Below, in pieces: positions 9,710 to 17,556 of a stretch of DNA of 64,000 nucleotides (within the stretch, counting starts at the first letter, position 1; each line of letters opens with the position of its first letter). Source of the DNA: Agromyces cerinus. GTDB lineage: Bacteria; Actinomycetota; Actinomycetes; Actinomycetales; Microbacteriaceae. The stretch spans positions 1,054,001 to 1,118,000 of the forward strand of contig NZ_JAFBCT010000001.1 of assembly GCF_016907835.1 (NCBI RefSeq). The letters are read 5' to 3'. A model generated the notes under the pieces. The model saw nothing but the letters and a program-made list of their open reading frames with translations, did no database searches and was not told the origin of the DNA. Both the position numbers and the translations under genes were made by a program.

Positions 9710-12318
9710 GCGTCGGCTCCGCGCACCGGGATGCTCGGGCCCGAGACGAGCACGGCCTCGCCGCGCTCGCGCTCGTCGGCGGTGGCCGGCCGGAACTGCT
9801 CGCGCTCGGGCACCCGCGCGATCGTGGGGTCGGGCACGTGCGGCGCGTTCACGAAGGAGCGGAAGCGCCGGAGCCGCTCGGGGTCGGCGAGCGTCGCCGC
9901 CCACTCGTCCTCATAGGTGTCGACGTGGGTCGCCATCGCCTGCTCGAGTTCGTCGGCGAGACCGAGCGAGTCGTGCACGACGACGTCGCGCACATGGTCG
10001 AGGCCGCCCTCGAGGTCTTCGATCCATCGGGCCGTGCGCTGCAGCCGGTCGGCGGTGCGCACGTAGTACATGATGTAGCGGTCGATGTAGCGCAGCAGCG
10101 TCTCGTCGTCGAGGTCGCTCGCGAGCAGCTGCGCGTGCGCCGGCTGGAAGCCGCCGTTGCCGCCGACGTACATGTTCCAGCCCTGGTCGGTGGCGATCAC
10201 GCCGACATCCTTCGCCCTCGCCTCGGCGCACTCGCGGGCGCAGCCCGAGACGCCGAACTTCAGCTTGTGCGGCGACCGGAGGCCGCGGTAACGCAGCTCC
10301 AGCTGCACGGCCATCGACACCGAGTCCTGCACGCCGAAGCGGCACCAGGTCGATCCGACGCAGCTCTTCACGTTACGCAGCGCCTTGCCGTAGGCCTGGC
10401 CCGACTCGAATCCGGCGTCGACGAGCCGCCTCCAGATCTCGGGCAGCTGGTCGAGCCGTGCGCCGAAGAGGTCGATGCGCTGGCCGCCGGTGATCTTCGT
10501 GTAGAGGTCGAAGTCGGTCGCGACCTGCGCGATCACGGCGAGCTTCTGCGGGGTGATCTCGCCCGCGGGAATGCGGGGCACGACCGAGTACGTGCCGTCC
10601 TTCTGCATGTTCGCCATGGCCCGGTCGTTCGTGTCCTGGAGGCCCCCGCGACCGCCGTCGAGGATGTAGGAGCCGTGCTGCGTCGCGAGGATGGAGCCGA
10701 TGACGGGCTTGCAGACGTCGCAGCCGCGCCCGGTGCCGAGCCGCGCGACGATCTCGTCGAAGGAGGTGAGCTCGAGCACCCGCACCGACTCGAACAGCTC
10801 CTGGCGCGAGAGCGCGAAGTGCTCGCACAGCGCACGCGAGGGCGTGATGCCCGACTTCTGCAGCTCCGACTCGAGCAGCTTCTTCACGAGCGGCACGCAC
10901 GAGCCGCACTGCATGCCGGCGCGGGTGCAGCTCTTCAGCGCACCGAGTTCGCTGCAACCCTCGGCGTGATCGGCGTGCGCACCGCCGACGGCGTCGCGGA
11001 TGGTGCCCGCGCTCACGTTGTTGCACGCGCAGACGAGTGCCGCAGCGGGCAGTTCGTCGCCGCCCGGCGCCTCCATGCCCGACGCCGAGAGGTAGGCGGC
11101 GGGCTCGCTCGAGAGTTGCGTGCCGAGCAGTGGTCGCAGCGACGCGTACGGCGACGCGTCGCCCACGAAGATGCCGCCGAGCAGCGTCTTCGCGTCGCTG
11201 GTCACCACGAGCTTCTGGTACAGGCCGCGCGCCGGGTCGGCGTAGACGATCTCGAGCGCCTGCTCGGTGCGTGCGAGCGCGTCGCCGAAGCTCGCGACGT
11301 CGACCCCCGAGAGCTTCAGCTTCGTCGCGTCGTCGACGCTCGTGAACTCCGCGGCACCGCCGAGCAGCCGGTCGGCCACGACCTCGGCCATCGCGTTGGC
11401 GGGGGCGACGAGCCCGGTGCAGCGCCCCTCGAAGCTCGCCACCTCGCCGATCGCCCAGACATGGGCAGCGGATGCCGCGCACGCCGTGCTGATCGCGATG
11501 CCGCCGCGCGGCCCGAGCTCGAGCCCGAGCTCGCGCGCGAGTTCGTCGCGCGGGCTGATGCCGATCGCGAAGACGACGAGATCGGCATCGATGCGGCGCC
11601 CGTTCGCGAGTTCGACCCCGACGACCGCCCCGCCCTCCGCCAGCACGGCGGCAGGGCGAGTGCCGAGGTGCAGGCCGATGCCCTGCCCCGAGATGATGCG
11701 GCCGAGCGCGCGCCCCGCACCTTCGTCGAGCTGGGCCGACATGAGCCACCCGCCGGAGTGCACGACCGCGGCGTGCGCCCCGAGCTTGGCGAGGCCGCCT
11801 GCCGCCTCGAGCCCGAGCAGCCCGCCGCCCGCCACCACGACCTGCGCGGGACGGCCGTGCGCCGCCGCGAGCGCGTGCGTCTCAGCGACGAGGGCGTCGA
11901 CGTCGTCGATCGTGCGATAGACGCGGGCGTGGCCGCTTCCGGGGATCTCGGGCACGGGGGCGCTCGAGCCCGTGGCGAAGACGAGCTCATCCCAGTGCAG
12001 GGCCAGGCCGCCCGAGGTGGTCGCCATCTGCGCGTCGCGATCGACGGCGATGACGCGCTCGCCAGTGACGAGGCGGATGCGGTCGTCGTCCCACATCGAC
12101 GAGGGCTGCAGGGTCAGGTCGGCCGCGCCATCCGCGAGTCGCGTGCTGAGCGCGACCCGGTCGTACGGTTCGTGCAGTTCCTCGCCGACGACCGTGACGC
12201 GCAGGGCGCGGCCGGTGTCGCGGGCGTGCAGGCTGTCGGCGAGCCGGTGCGCCGCGGGTCCGCCGCCGACGATGACGACGTCTCGTACGCCGGCATCCGC
12301 TTGGGTGCTCTCGATCAT
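9706..12318 (-). CDS. nirB: Nitrite reductase [NAD(P)H] large subunit
   Basis: An 870-residue enzyme reducing nitrite to ammonium in the cytoplasm. The order is: FAD/NAD domain from VVIVGGGPAAHRLADSL; BFD-like [2Fe-2S] site near residue 430 (VCACNN, later QCGSC); a second Cys pair GRGCDVCKP near 530; and a siroheme/[4Fe-4S] domain with CVGSTWC near 650 and GCARECAEAR near 692. The C-x5-C and C-x3-C arrangement of the last two is the siroheme signature. It is first in the nirB-cobA-nnaR operon. The small subunit nirD is transcribed in the opposite direction from a shared control region. Confidence 0.96.
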   Translation of the reverse strand: MIESTQADAGVRDVVIVGGGPAAHRLADSLHARDTGRALRVTVVGEELHEPYDRVALSTRLADGAADLTLQPSSMWDDDRIRLVTGERVIAVDRDAQMATTSGGLALHWDELVFATGSSAPVPEIPGSGHARVYRTIDDVDALVAETHALAAAHGRPAQVVVAGGGLLGLEAAGGLAKLGAHAAVVHSGGWLMSAQLDEGAGRALGRIISGQGIGLHLGTRPAAVLAEGGAVVGVELANGRRIDADLVVFAIGISPRDELARELGLELGPRGGIAISTACAASAAHVWAIGEVASFEGRCTGLVAPANAMAEVVADRLLGGAAEFTSVDDATKLKLSGVDVASFGDALARTEQALEIVYADPARGLYQKLVVTSDAKTLLGGIFVGDASPYASLRPLLGTQLSSEPAAYLSASGMEAPGGDELPAAALVCACNNVSAGTIRDAVGGAHADHAEGCSELGALKSCTRAGMQCGSCVPLVKKLLESELQKSGITPSRALCEHFALSRQELFESVRVLELTSFDEIVARLGTGRGCDVCKPVIGSILATQHGSYILDGGRGGLQDTNDRAMANMQKDGTYSVVPRIPAGEITPQKLAVIAQVATDFDLYTKITGGQRIDLFGARLDQLPEIWRRLVDAGFESGQAYGKALRNVKSCVGSTWCRFGVQDSVSMAVQLELRYRGLRSPHKLKFGVSGCARECAEARAKDVGVIATDQGWNMYVGGNGGFQPAHAQLLASDLDDETLLRYIDRYIMYYVRTADRLQRTARWIEDLEGGLDHVRDVVVHDSLGLADELEQAMATHVDTYEDEWAATLADPERLRRFRSFVNAPHVPDPTIARVPEREQFRPATADERERGEAVLVSGPSIPVRGADA

Positions 12319-12329
12319 GGCCGCCTCCG

Positions 12330-12384
12330 GGGCTCGACTGAGGCGAGCGAATTGGCTGCCTCAGGGACTCGAATGAGGCGAGCG
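12330..12384. repeat. Two 20-bp direct repeats in the nirB leader/promoter
   Basis: 12330-12349 and 12365-12384 match at 18 of 20 positions (core CTCGA-x-TGAGGCGAGCG), 35 bp apart. The distal copy reaches into the predicted nirB -10 box (12381-12386), and the proximal copy lies in the 5' leader. Such placement suits an operator for a second regulator or an RNA-level signal. NnaR is an obvious candidate, but this is inference only. Confidence 0.6.
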
Positions 12385-12434
12385 TACGACCGGCCGGTTT
12401 CCGCCCTGTTTCGGCGCGGTAACCGAAGCGGTCC
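12381..12434 (-). promoter_or_regulatory. GlnR-like box and -10 box of nirB
   Basis: On the minus strand: GGACC, GTTAC (12423-12419), GAAAC (12412-12408), GAAAC (12401-12397), each separated by 6 nt. After 10 nt comes the -10 hexamer TACGCT (12386-12381). GTTAC-n6-GAAAC is an exact match to the known actinobacterial GlnR half-site pair, and the promoter-proximal GAAAC is perfect. This suggests activation of nirB under nitrogen limitation. Confidence 0.7.
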
Positions 12435-12472
12435 TCCGGCGCACGCCCGTCGATGGGTCGTGTGAGGACGGT

Positions 12473-12526
12473 TTCACGTCGGTGAAACACGCGGATGCCG
12501 CGGAGGAAACACCCGGAACCTAGCCT
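12473..12526 (+). promoter_or_regulatory. GlnR-like box and -10 box of nirD
   Basis: TTCAC (12473-12477), GAAAC (12484-12488), ATGCC (12495-12499) and GAAAC (12506-12510) are spaced by exactly 6 nt. TAGCCT (12521-12526) follows after 10 nt as a -10 box. Three of the four 5-mers fit the GlnR consensus gTnAC-n6-GAAAC-n6-gTnAC-n6-GAAAC. A 7-bp inverted repeat, GTTTCAC/GTGAAAC, at 12471-12488 overlaps the first pair. Confidence 0.7.
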
Positions 12527-12551
12527 CGGAGGCACGACGAGAGGAGCCGGC

Positions 12552-12902
12552 ATGTCGCTGACGATGGAGACGACGACCACGTGGGTGCCGACGTGCGAGG
12601 TCGCCGACCTCGAGCCGGGCTGGGGCGAGGTCGCGCTGCTCGGGCGCACGCAGGTCGCACTCCTCCGTCTCGAGGAGGAAGAGGTGTACGCCGTGGACCA
12701 TCACGACCCGCACACGGGCGCGCCGGTGATGGCGCGGGGCATCGTCGGGTCGCGAGGCGACCGGCCGACGATCGCATCGCCCCTGCACAAGGAGGTCTAC
12801 GACCTCGGCACGGGGGAGTGCTTCACCGACAGCGCGCTGGCGCTGCGCACCTATCGTACGCGCATCGTCGGCGGCATGATCGAGGTCGAACTCGAGCGCT
12901 GA
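12552..12902 (+). CDS. nirD: Nitrite reductase [NAD(P)H] small subunit
   Basis: A 116-residue Rieske-fold protein without cluster-binding Cys-x-His pairs, as usual for NirD. PVMARGIVGSRGDRPTIAS, then PLHKEVYDLGTGEC, is the family signature. It partners NirB in cytoplasmic nitrite reduction. The ATG at 12552 is preceded by GAGGAG (12541-12546) at 5 nt, which decides the start over earlier in-frame codons. It is transcribed away from nirB from a promoter with its own GlnR-like box, so the two subunits are not co-transcribed. Confidence 0.95.
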   Translation: MSLTMETTTTWVPTCEVADLEPGWGEVALLGRTQVALLRLEEEEVYAVDHHDPHTGAPVMARGIVGSRGDRPTIASPLHKEVYDLGTGECFTDSALALRTYRTRIVGGMIEVELER

Positions 12903-12962
12903 CATCGGAGCGGAGCGCCGAGCCCGCAGCCGGCGCAGCGGATGCCTGCAGCGGAACCCTGC

Positions 12963-13730
12963 TCAGGAACGCTGCGTGAGCACGATCGGGTCGCCGTCGG
13001 TGATGGCGATCGTGTGCTCGGAGTGCGCGCCGCGCGAGCCGTCAGCGCTGCGCAGGGTCCAGCCATCGGGGTCCGTGAAGATGCGGTCGGTCGTGGCGAG
13101 GAACCACGGCTCGATCGCGACCACGAGTCCGGGCTTCAACGGCAGCCCTCGGCCGGGACGTCCGTTGTTCGGGATGTGCGGGTCGCCGTGCATCGTGCGA
13201 CCGACGCCGTGGCCGCCGAAGTCGGTGTTGATCGAGTAGCCCTCGGCCTTCGCGACATCCGCGATCGCCCGTGAGATGTCGCCGATGCGGTTGCCCGTGC
13301 GCGCGGCCGCGATGCCGGCGTCGAGTGCACGCCGACTCGTGTCGATGAGGCGCAGGTCTTCGTCGCGCGCCGTTCCGACGACGAGGGAGATCGCCGAGTC
13401 GGCGACCCATCCGTTCACCGAGGCCGCGAAGTCGAGGCTCAGCAGGTCGCCGTCGCGCAGACGGTAGTCGTGGGGGAGTCCGTGCAGCACGGCGTCGTTC
13501 ACCGAGGTGCAGATGACCTTGCCGAACGGGCTCGCGCCGAACGAGGGGTGGTAGTCGATGTAGCAGCTCTCGGCGCCGGCCTTGCGGATCATCTCGTGCG
13601 CGAGGGCGTCGAGTTCGAGCAGGTTCACACCCACCGCGGCTGCTGCCGAGGTGGCCTCCAGCACGCTCGCCACGAAGCGGCCGGCGGGCCGCATCTCCTC
13701 GATCTCTGCAGGGGTCCGAAGTTCAATCAC
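12963..13730 (-). CDS. map: Type I methionine aminopeptidase
   Basis: A 255-residue cytoplasmic metalloprotease that removes the initiator methionine. The five metal ligands are in LSLDFAAS, VADSAISL, GGHGVGRTMH, AIEPWF and HSEHTIAI. SCYIDYHPSFGASPFGKVICTS is the typical substrate-pocket region (split here as SCYIDYHPSFGAS and PFGKVICTS). There is no N-terminal SH3-binding extension. The GTG start at 13730 has a CAGAAT hexamer 6 nt upstream, a possible leaderless promoter. Confidence 0.94.
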   Translation of the reverse strand: MIELRTPAEIEEMRPAGRFVASVLEATSAAAAVGVNLLELDALAHEMIRKAGAESCYIDYHPSFGASPFGKVICTSVNDAVLHGLPHDYRLRDGDLLSLDFAASVNGWVADSAISLVVGTARDEDLRLIDTSRRALDAGIAAARTGNRIGDISRAIADVAKAEGYSINTDFGGHGVGRTMHGDPHIPNNGRPGRGLPLKPGLVVAIEPWFLATTDRIFTDPDGWTLRSADGSRGAHSEHTIAITDGDPIVLTQRS

Positions 13731-13803
13731 GACTCCATTCTGTCGGCTCCGCCCTGAGTGAACACCCGGCGCGCGCCGAGCTTCGTCGGATTACGCTGAG
13801 TTC

Positions 13804-14343
13804 ATGCTCCTGAGGCGCGCACTCTACAGATGGCAGATGATCGCGATCATCGTGCTGCCGGTGTGGCTCGCGGTGGGCTGGGCGATCTTCGGCGGAGGCG
13901 GTTGGGGCACGCTGGGGCTCGTCGTCGTCGTGCCCATCGCCTTCATCGTGCTCGGCGTCGTGGCACTCATCACGAACGTGCGTCCCACCGTGCGTCAGGA
14001 GCGTGCGCTCTCGTGGATCGATGTCGGCGTGCTCACTGCCTGGCATCTCTCGATCATCGGCACCGGGTTCTACGGGCCGACTGCCACGGGCTTCGGCGTG
14101 CTCGCGATCCTCCTCGGCATCGCCGCGTTCTGGGCCGCGGTCTGGCAGCTCGTCACCGACGGCGCCAACCGCATGAAGGCCTCCATGGCGGAGTTCGAGC
14201 GGCTCGCGGGCGAGCAGCCCGGGGCGCCGACCGGCGGTGCGTCGAGCGGTTCGGCGGGCAGCGCCGGCCCAGGGGTGCGGCGCCCGCCGTTCGACGACGG
14301 CAGCGACGACGTGATCATCATCCACGAGGTCCGCGAGGACTGA
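13804..14343 (+). CDS. Small multi-pass membrane protein, function unknown
   Basis: A 179-residue protein with about four hydrophobic helices (IIVLPVWLAVGWAIF, LVVVVPIAFIVLGVVALI, a segment around WHLSIIGTGFYG, and FGVLAILLGIAAFWAAVW). A Gly/Ser/Pro-rich, acidic C-terminal tail follows and ends DDVIIIHEVRED. I do not recognise a family beyond a conserved actinobacterial type. The predicted -10 TACGCT (13792-13797) ends 6 nt before the ATG, so the mRNA is probably leaderless. Confidence 0.75.
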   Translation: MLLRRALYRWQMIAIIVLPVWLAVGWAIFGGGGWGTLGLVVVVPIAFIVLGVVALITNVRPTVRQERALSWIDVGVLTAWHLSIIGTGFYGPTATGFGVLAILLGIAAFWAAVWQLVTDGANRMKASMAEFERLAGEQPGAPTGGASSGSAGSAGPGVRRPPFDDGSDDVIIIHEVRED

Positions 14344-14390
14344 CCGGCGGCCGTCGAGGCGATCTGCGATGGGGCATCCGTCGCCAGCTT

Positions 14391-14420
14391 TTGGCCTGTC
14401 GCCCCCGGGCGTGGCACAAT
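14391..14420 (+). promoter_or_regulatory. Predicted rplS promoter
   Basis: TTGGCC (14391-14396) and CACAAT (14415-14420) are separated by 18 nt. Transcription would begin just before the structured leader at 14429-14492, giving a 5' UTR of about 125 nt before rplS. Confidence 0.5.
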
Positions 14421-14428
14421 AGAGGATT

Positions 14429-14492
14429 GTGCCGCCGCAGGTCTCTGCCTCCGGGGAGCGCGCACGCACGATTTGCTCGTGCGAGGCGGCAC
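14429..14492 (+). ncRNA. Structured 5' leader of rplS (candidate L19 autoregulatory element)
   Basis: A closing stem of 8 bp (GTGCCGCC at 14429-14436 with GGCGGCAC at 14485-14492) encloses two internal hairpins. One is GCAG/CTGC at 14437-14448. The other is a 7-bp stem, CGCACGA/TCGTGCG, at 14465-14483. A multibranch leader ahead of a ribosomal protein gene suggests feedback control by L19. L19 leaders are known in other phyla; whether this matches a described family was not tested. Confidence 0.55.
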
Positions 14493-14551
14493 CAGAACTT
14501 CCATCCAATGATCCGCGTTCGACCGGTGGCGGGCGCAGAGAGCGAACCAAC

Positions 14552-14899
14552 ATGCATATCCTCGACCACGTCGACGCCGCGAGCCTGAGGTCGGATGTCC
14601 CCGACTTCCGCCCCGGCGACACCGTCAAGGTGCACGTCAACATCATCGAAGGCACGCGCGCGCGCATCCAGGTCTTCCAGGGCGTCGTCATCGGCCGCCA
14701 GGGTGAAGGCGTGCGCGAGACCTTCACGGTCCGCAAGGTCAGCTTCCAGGTCGGCGTCGAGCGCAAGTTCCCGGTGCACTCGCCCGTGATCGACCACATC
14801 GAGGTCGTCACCCGCGGTGACGTACGTCGCGCGAAGCTGTACTACCTGCGTAAGCTCCGCGGCAAGAAGGCGAAGATCAAGGAGAAGCGCGACGCCTGA
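14552..14899 (+). CDS. rplS: 50S ribosomal protein L19
   Basis: A 115-residue protein located at the 30S-50S interface. [54 protein letters not shown] and [19 protein letters not shown] are all standard L19 sequence. The ATG at 14552 is the family start. It lies downstream of a structured leader and upstream of lepB, an order common in actinobacteria. A perfect 7-bp hairpin (14898-14914) begins at its stop codon. Confidence 0.98.
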   Translation: MHILDHVDAASLRSDVPDFRPGDTVKVHVNIIEGTRARIQVFQGVVIGRQGEGVRETFTVRKVSFQVGVERKFPVHSPVIDHIEVVTRGDVRRAKLYYLRKLRGKKAKIKEKRDA

Positions 14900-14937
14900 T
14901 CCGCTTCGCGGATCGCGCTCCACGCGAACTCTTCCCC

Positions 14938-14970
14938 GAGCTCCCCACCCCTAGACTGGGTGGGGAGCTC
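14938..14970. promoter_or_regulatory. 13-bp perfect inverted repeat around the lepB -10 box
   Basis: GAGCTCCCCACCC (14938-14950) and its exact complement (14958-14970) flank a 7-nt centre containing TAGACT (14952-14957), a good actinobacterial -10 hexamer. The lepB ATG is at 14981. No T-run follows, so it is a poor intrinsic terminator. It could be an operator centred on the promoter, or an RNA hairpin holding the only Shine-Dalgarno-like run (GGGGAG, 14962-14967). Confidence 0.6.
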
Positions 14971-14980
14971 GGGCGGTTAA

Positions 14981-15727
14981 ATGACAGAAGAAGACACAGG
15001 CACGCGAACGGATCGCGCGGATTCGGCGACGCCGAACAGACGACGCGGCGTTCTCCTGTTCCTCCGAGACCTGCTCGTCATCTTCGTGGTGGCCGTGCTC
15101 GTCTCGTTCCTCATCAAGACGTTCCTCATCAGATCGTTCTTCATCCCATCGCAGTCGATGGAGGAGACGCTGTTCATCGACGATCGCATCATCGTGAACC
15201 AGCTCGTCCCCGACGTCACCCCGCTCGAACGCGGAGACGTCATCGTCTTCCGCGACCCCGGCGGATGGCTCCCGGCCCGCGCCGACGTCGAGCAGCCGCC
15301 GCTCGTGGCCGCCGTCGACTGGTTCCTCGCCTTCGTGGGCCTCGCGGCGCCCGACTCGAACGACCATCTCGTGAAGCGCCTCATCGGGCTGCCCGGCGAC
15401 CACGTCGTCTGCTGCAACGCCCTCGGGCAGATGAGCGTCAACGACGTGCCCCTCGACGAGCCGTACATCGCGCTGCCGCCCGGCGACACCAAGGCGTCGC
15501 GCGACGACTTCGACGTGGTCGTGCCCGAGGACTCGCTCTGGGTCATGGGCGACAACCGCAACAACTCCAAGGACTCCCGGTACAACACCGAGACGCCGCT
15601 CAAGGGGTTCGTGCCGATCGACAACGTCGTGGGCCGCGCCTTCGTCGTCAGCTGGCCGGTCGACCACTGGGCGTGGCTCGACAACTACCCGCAGGTGTTC
15701 GAGGGCGTCGACGAGGCGGGCGACTGA
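14981..15727 (+). CDS. lepB: Signal peptidase I
   Basis: A 248-residue membrane-anchored serine protease that removes Sec signal peptides outside the membrane. A basic N-terminus leads into one hydrophobic helix (LLVIFVVAVLVSFLI). The catalytic Ser59 is in IPSQSMEETL and Lys132 in HLVKRLIGLPGD. The C-terminal WVMGDNRNNSKDSR box is complete. It carries an extra segment between the catalytic residues (VEQPPLVAAVDWFLAFVGL), seen in actinobacterial LepB. It is followed 1 nt later by rnhB. Confidence 0.96.
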   Translation: MTEEDTGTRTDRADSATPNRRRGVLLFLRDLLVIFVVAVLVSFLIKTFLIRSFFIPSQSMEETLFIDDRIIVNQLVPDVTPLERGDVIVFRDPGGWLPARADVEQPPLVAAVDWFLAFVGLAAPDSNDHLVKRLIGLPGDHVVCCNALGQMSVNDVPLDEPYIALPPGDTKASRDDFDVVVPEDSLWVMGDNRNNSKDSRYNTETPLKGFVPIDNVVGRAFVVSWPVDHWAWLDNYPQVFEGVDEAGD

Positions 15728-15728
15728 C

Positions 15729-16409
15729 GTGGCCCCGGCAGCGATCCCGACGCTTCGCGTCGAACGGGAGTTCCTCGCCGACGCGCCCATGATGCTCGCG
15801 TGCGACGAGGTCGGTCGCGGTGCGCTCGCGGGCCCCGTGACGATCGGCCTCGTGCTCATCGACTCCGGCGTTCGGCGCATGCCTGCGGGTCTGCGCGATT
15901 CGAAGCTGCTCAGCGAGCCGCGCCGTGAGGCGATGGCGCCGAGAGCCGCCACCTGGGTGCGCGCGTCGGCGGTCGGCGAGGCCAGCGCGGCCGAGATCGA
16001 CGAACTCGGCATCATGGCCTGCCTCGGGCTCGCCGGCGCCCGTGCCTTCGCCGAGCTGTCGGCGGCCACCGAGCTCATCGCCGACGTGCCGCTGCTCCTC
16101 GACGGCAACCACGACTGGCTGAGCGCCTCGATCGAGCGTCGCGCACGGGTCGTCACCCGCATCAAGGCCGACCGCGACTGCGCGTCGGTCGCCGCGGCAT
16201 CCGTCATCGCCAAGGTGCACCGCGACCGCTTCATGCGTCGGATGCACGACGAGCGCCCGCTGTACGCGTGGGACGAGAACAAGGGCTACTCGAGTCGTGC
16301 GCACTTCGCCGCGATCGCCGAGCACGGCCCGAGCGAGCTCCACCGCACCACCTGGCTGCACGAGCAGACGCAACCGGCGCCGACGCTCTTCGACCTCAGC
16401 GTAGGATGA
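15729..16409 (+). CDS. rnhB: Ribonuclease HII
   Basis: A 226-residue protein that cleaves RNA in RNA-DNA hybrids, including single misincorporated ribonucleotides. Active-site acids are D26 and E27 (ACDEVGRGALAGP), D125 (LLDGNHDW) and D148 (IKADRD), followed by the SVAAASVIAKVHRD motif. The GTG start is 1 nt after the lepB stop. The stop overlaps the DUF2469 start by 4 nt (ATGA). Confidence 0.96.
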   Translation: MAPAAIPTLRVEREFLADAPMMLACDEVGRGALAGPVTIGLVLIDSGVRRMPAGLRDSKLLSEPRREAMAPRAATWVRASAVGEASAAEIDELGIMACLGLAGARAFAELSAATELIADVPLLLDGNHDWLSASIERRARVVTRIKADRDCASVAAASVIAKVHRDRFMRRMHDERPLYAWDENKGYSSRAHFAAIAEHGPSELHRTTWLHEQTQPAPTLFDLSVG

Positions 16410-16738
16410 GTGCGATGGATGAGGACGAGTTCGAAGACTACGACCGCGAGGTCGAGCTGGCCCTGTATCGGGAGTACCGCGACATCGTGTCGCAGTTCAA
16501 GTACGTGGTCGAGACCGAGCGACGGTTCTACCTCGCCAACGAGGTCGAACTCGTGCGCCGCGACACCGAGCACGACTTCTACTTCGAGCTGACGATGAAA
16601 GACGTCTGGGTCTGGGACGTCTACCGTGCCGACCGCTTCGTGAAGTCGGTGCGCGTGCTCACCTTCAAAGACGTCAACGTCGAAGAGCTCGCCACGCGCG
16701 AGTTCGAGCTGCCGAAAGAGCTCGCGCTCGACGAGTAG
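16406..16738 (+). CDS. DUF2469 family protein
   Basis: A 110-residue acidic protein with the conserved core LALYREYRDIVSQFKYVVE, then TERRFYLANEVELV, VWVWDVYRADRFVKSVRV and FKDVNVEEL. These are hallmarks of the DUF2469 family, which is restricted to actinobacteria and regularly sits between rnhB and yraN. Function is unknown. The first ATG (16406) overlaps the rnhB stop and fits family N-termini (MSA...). A second ATG at 16415 is possible. Confidence 0.9.
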   Translation: MSAMDEDEFEDYDREVELALYREYRDIVSQFKYVVETERRFYLANEVELVRRDTEHDFYFELTMKDVWVWDVYRADRFVKSVRVLTFKDVNVEELATREFELPKELALDE

Positions 16739-16744
16739 TCGTCT

Positions 16745-16758
16745 GCCTCAGCTGAGGC
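16745..16758. other. 14-bp perfect palindrome between convergent genes
   Basis: GCCTCAGCTGAGGC spans the space between the DUF2469 stop and the stop codon of the DUF1905 gene. It has no loop and no T-run, so it is a weak terminator candidate at best. Confidence 0.4.
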
Positions 16759-17038
16759 GGCGTTCGAGGTGCACGGTGACCGTGTCGCCGACGTCCTTGC
16801 CGAGCTTCTGCCGGAGCTTGGCGTTCAGCGAGAGCATGTGCCCGCCGGTTCCGGTGACCATGAGCCCGACGTTGCGCAGCGGCACGCCGTCGACCGTCGC
16901 GTCGACCTTGACCGCCCTCCCGGTGCCGAAGAACTCGGCCGAGCCCGGCATCTCGACGCAGGCCCAGATCTCGCCCTTGACGTCGACGCCGATCGGCGCG
17001 GTGAACTCGTGGTCGAGTGGTGCAGGTTCGAACGGCAT
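16748..17038 (-). CDS. DUF1905 domain protein
   Basis: A 96-residue beta-barrel type protein, including WACVEMPGSAEFFGTGRAVKV, split as WACVEMPGSAEFF and GTGRAVKV, VDGVPLRNVGLMVTGTGGHM and RQKLGKDVGDTVTVHLERR. The last segment is characteristic of DUF1905, whose function is unknown. The ATG at 17038 is preceded by GAGGAG on the minus strand. It lies convergent to the DUF2469 gene and divergent from yraN. Confidence 0.8.
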   Translation of the reverse strand: MPFEPAPLDHEFTAPIGVDVKGEIWACVEMPGSAEFFGTGRAVKVDATVDGVPLRNVGLMVTGTGGHMLSLNAKLRQKLGKDVGDTVTVHLERRLS

Positions 17039-17199
17039 CTCGGTCTCCTCGGGGTGACTCGTGCGGCTCCACCCATCATGCACCTGAGGCACATCACTCC
17101 GTCTCCCCAGTCCCGATCGCCACGAGTTCTCCACGGTGTCGCCGCAGGCGGCCGGCCGGGGCGGGCCGGCCCGCGACGCTGGACGCGGAGGTGGTGCGG

Positions 17200-17556
17200 A
17201 TGTCGCACAATGCAGAGCTCGGCCGACGCGGCGAACAACTCGCGGTCGAGCATCTCGAGGCGCGCGGCATGCGAGTGCTCGAGCGCAACTGGCGGTGCCG
17301 CATCGGCGAGATCGACATCGTCGCGCGCGACGGCCGTGACACGGTGTTCATCGAGGTCAAGACCCGCACGTCCGGAGACTACGGTCATCCGTTCGAGGCG
17401 ATCACCCCGCTGAAGCTCGCGCGCATGCGGCGCCTCGCGATCGCCTGGTGCGAGGCGACGGATGCCACGGTCTCGCGCATCCGCATCGACGCGGTCGCCG
17501 TGCTCGCACCGGCCGAGGCGCCTGCGCTCATCGAGCATCTCGAGGGCCTCGACTGA
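17200..17556 (+). CDS. yraN: YraN family (UPF0102) nuclease-like protein
   Basis: A 118-residue protein with NAELGRRGEQLAVEHLEARG and the nuclease-fold core CRIGEIDIVARDG, then TVFIEVKTRTSGDYGHP, giving an E-x(n)-D-x(n)-E-x-K pattern. The family resembles Holliday-junction resolvases, but no biochemical role is established. GGAGG at 17187-17191 lies 8 nt before the ATG. The stop overlaps the comM start (TGATG), a conserved yraN-comM-dprA order. Confidence 0.92.
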   Translation: MSHNAELGRRGEQLAVEHLEARGMRVLERNWRCRIGEIDIVARDGRDTVFIEVKTRTSGDYGHPFEAITPLKLARMRRLAIAWCEATDATVSRIRIDAVAVLAPAEAPALIEHLEGLD

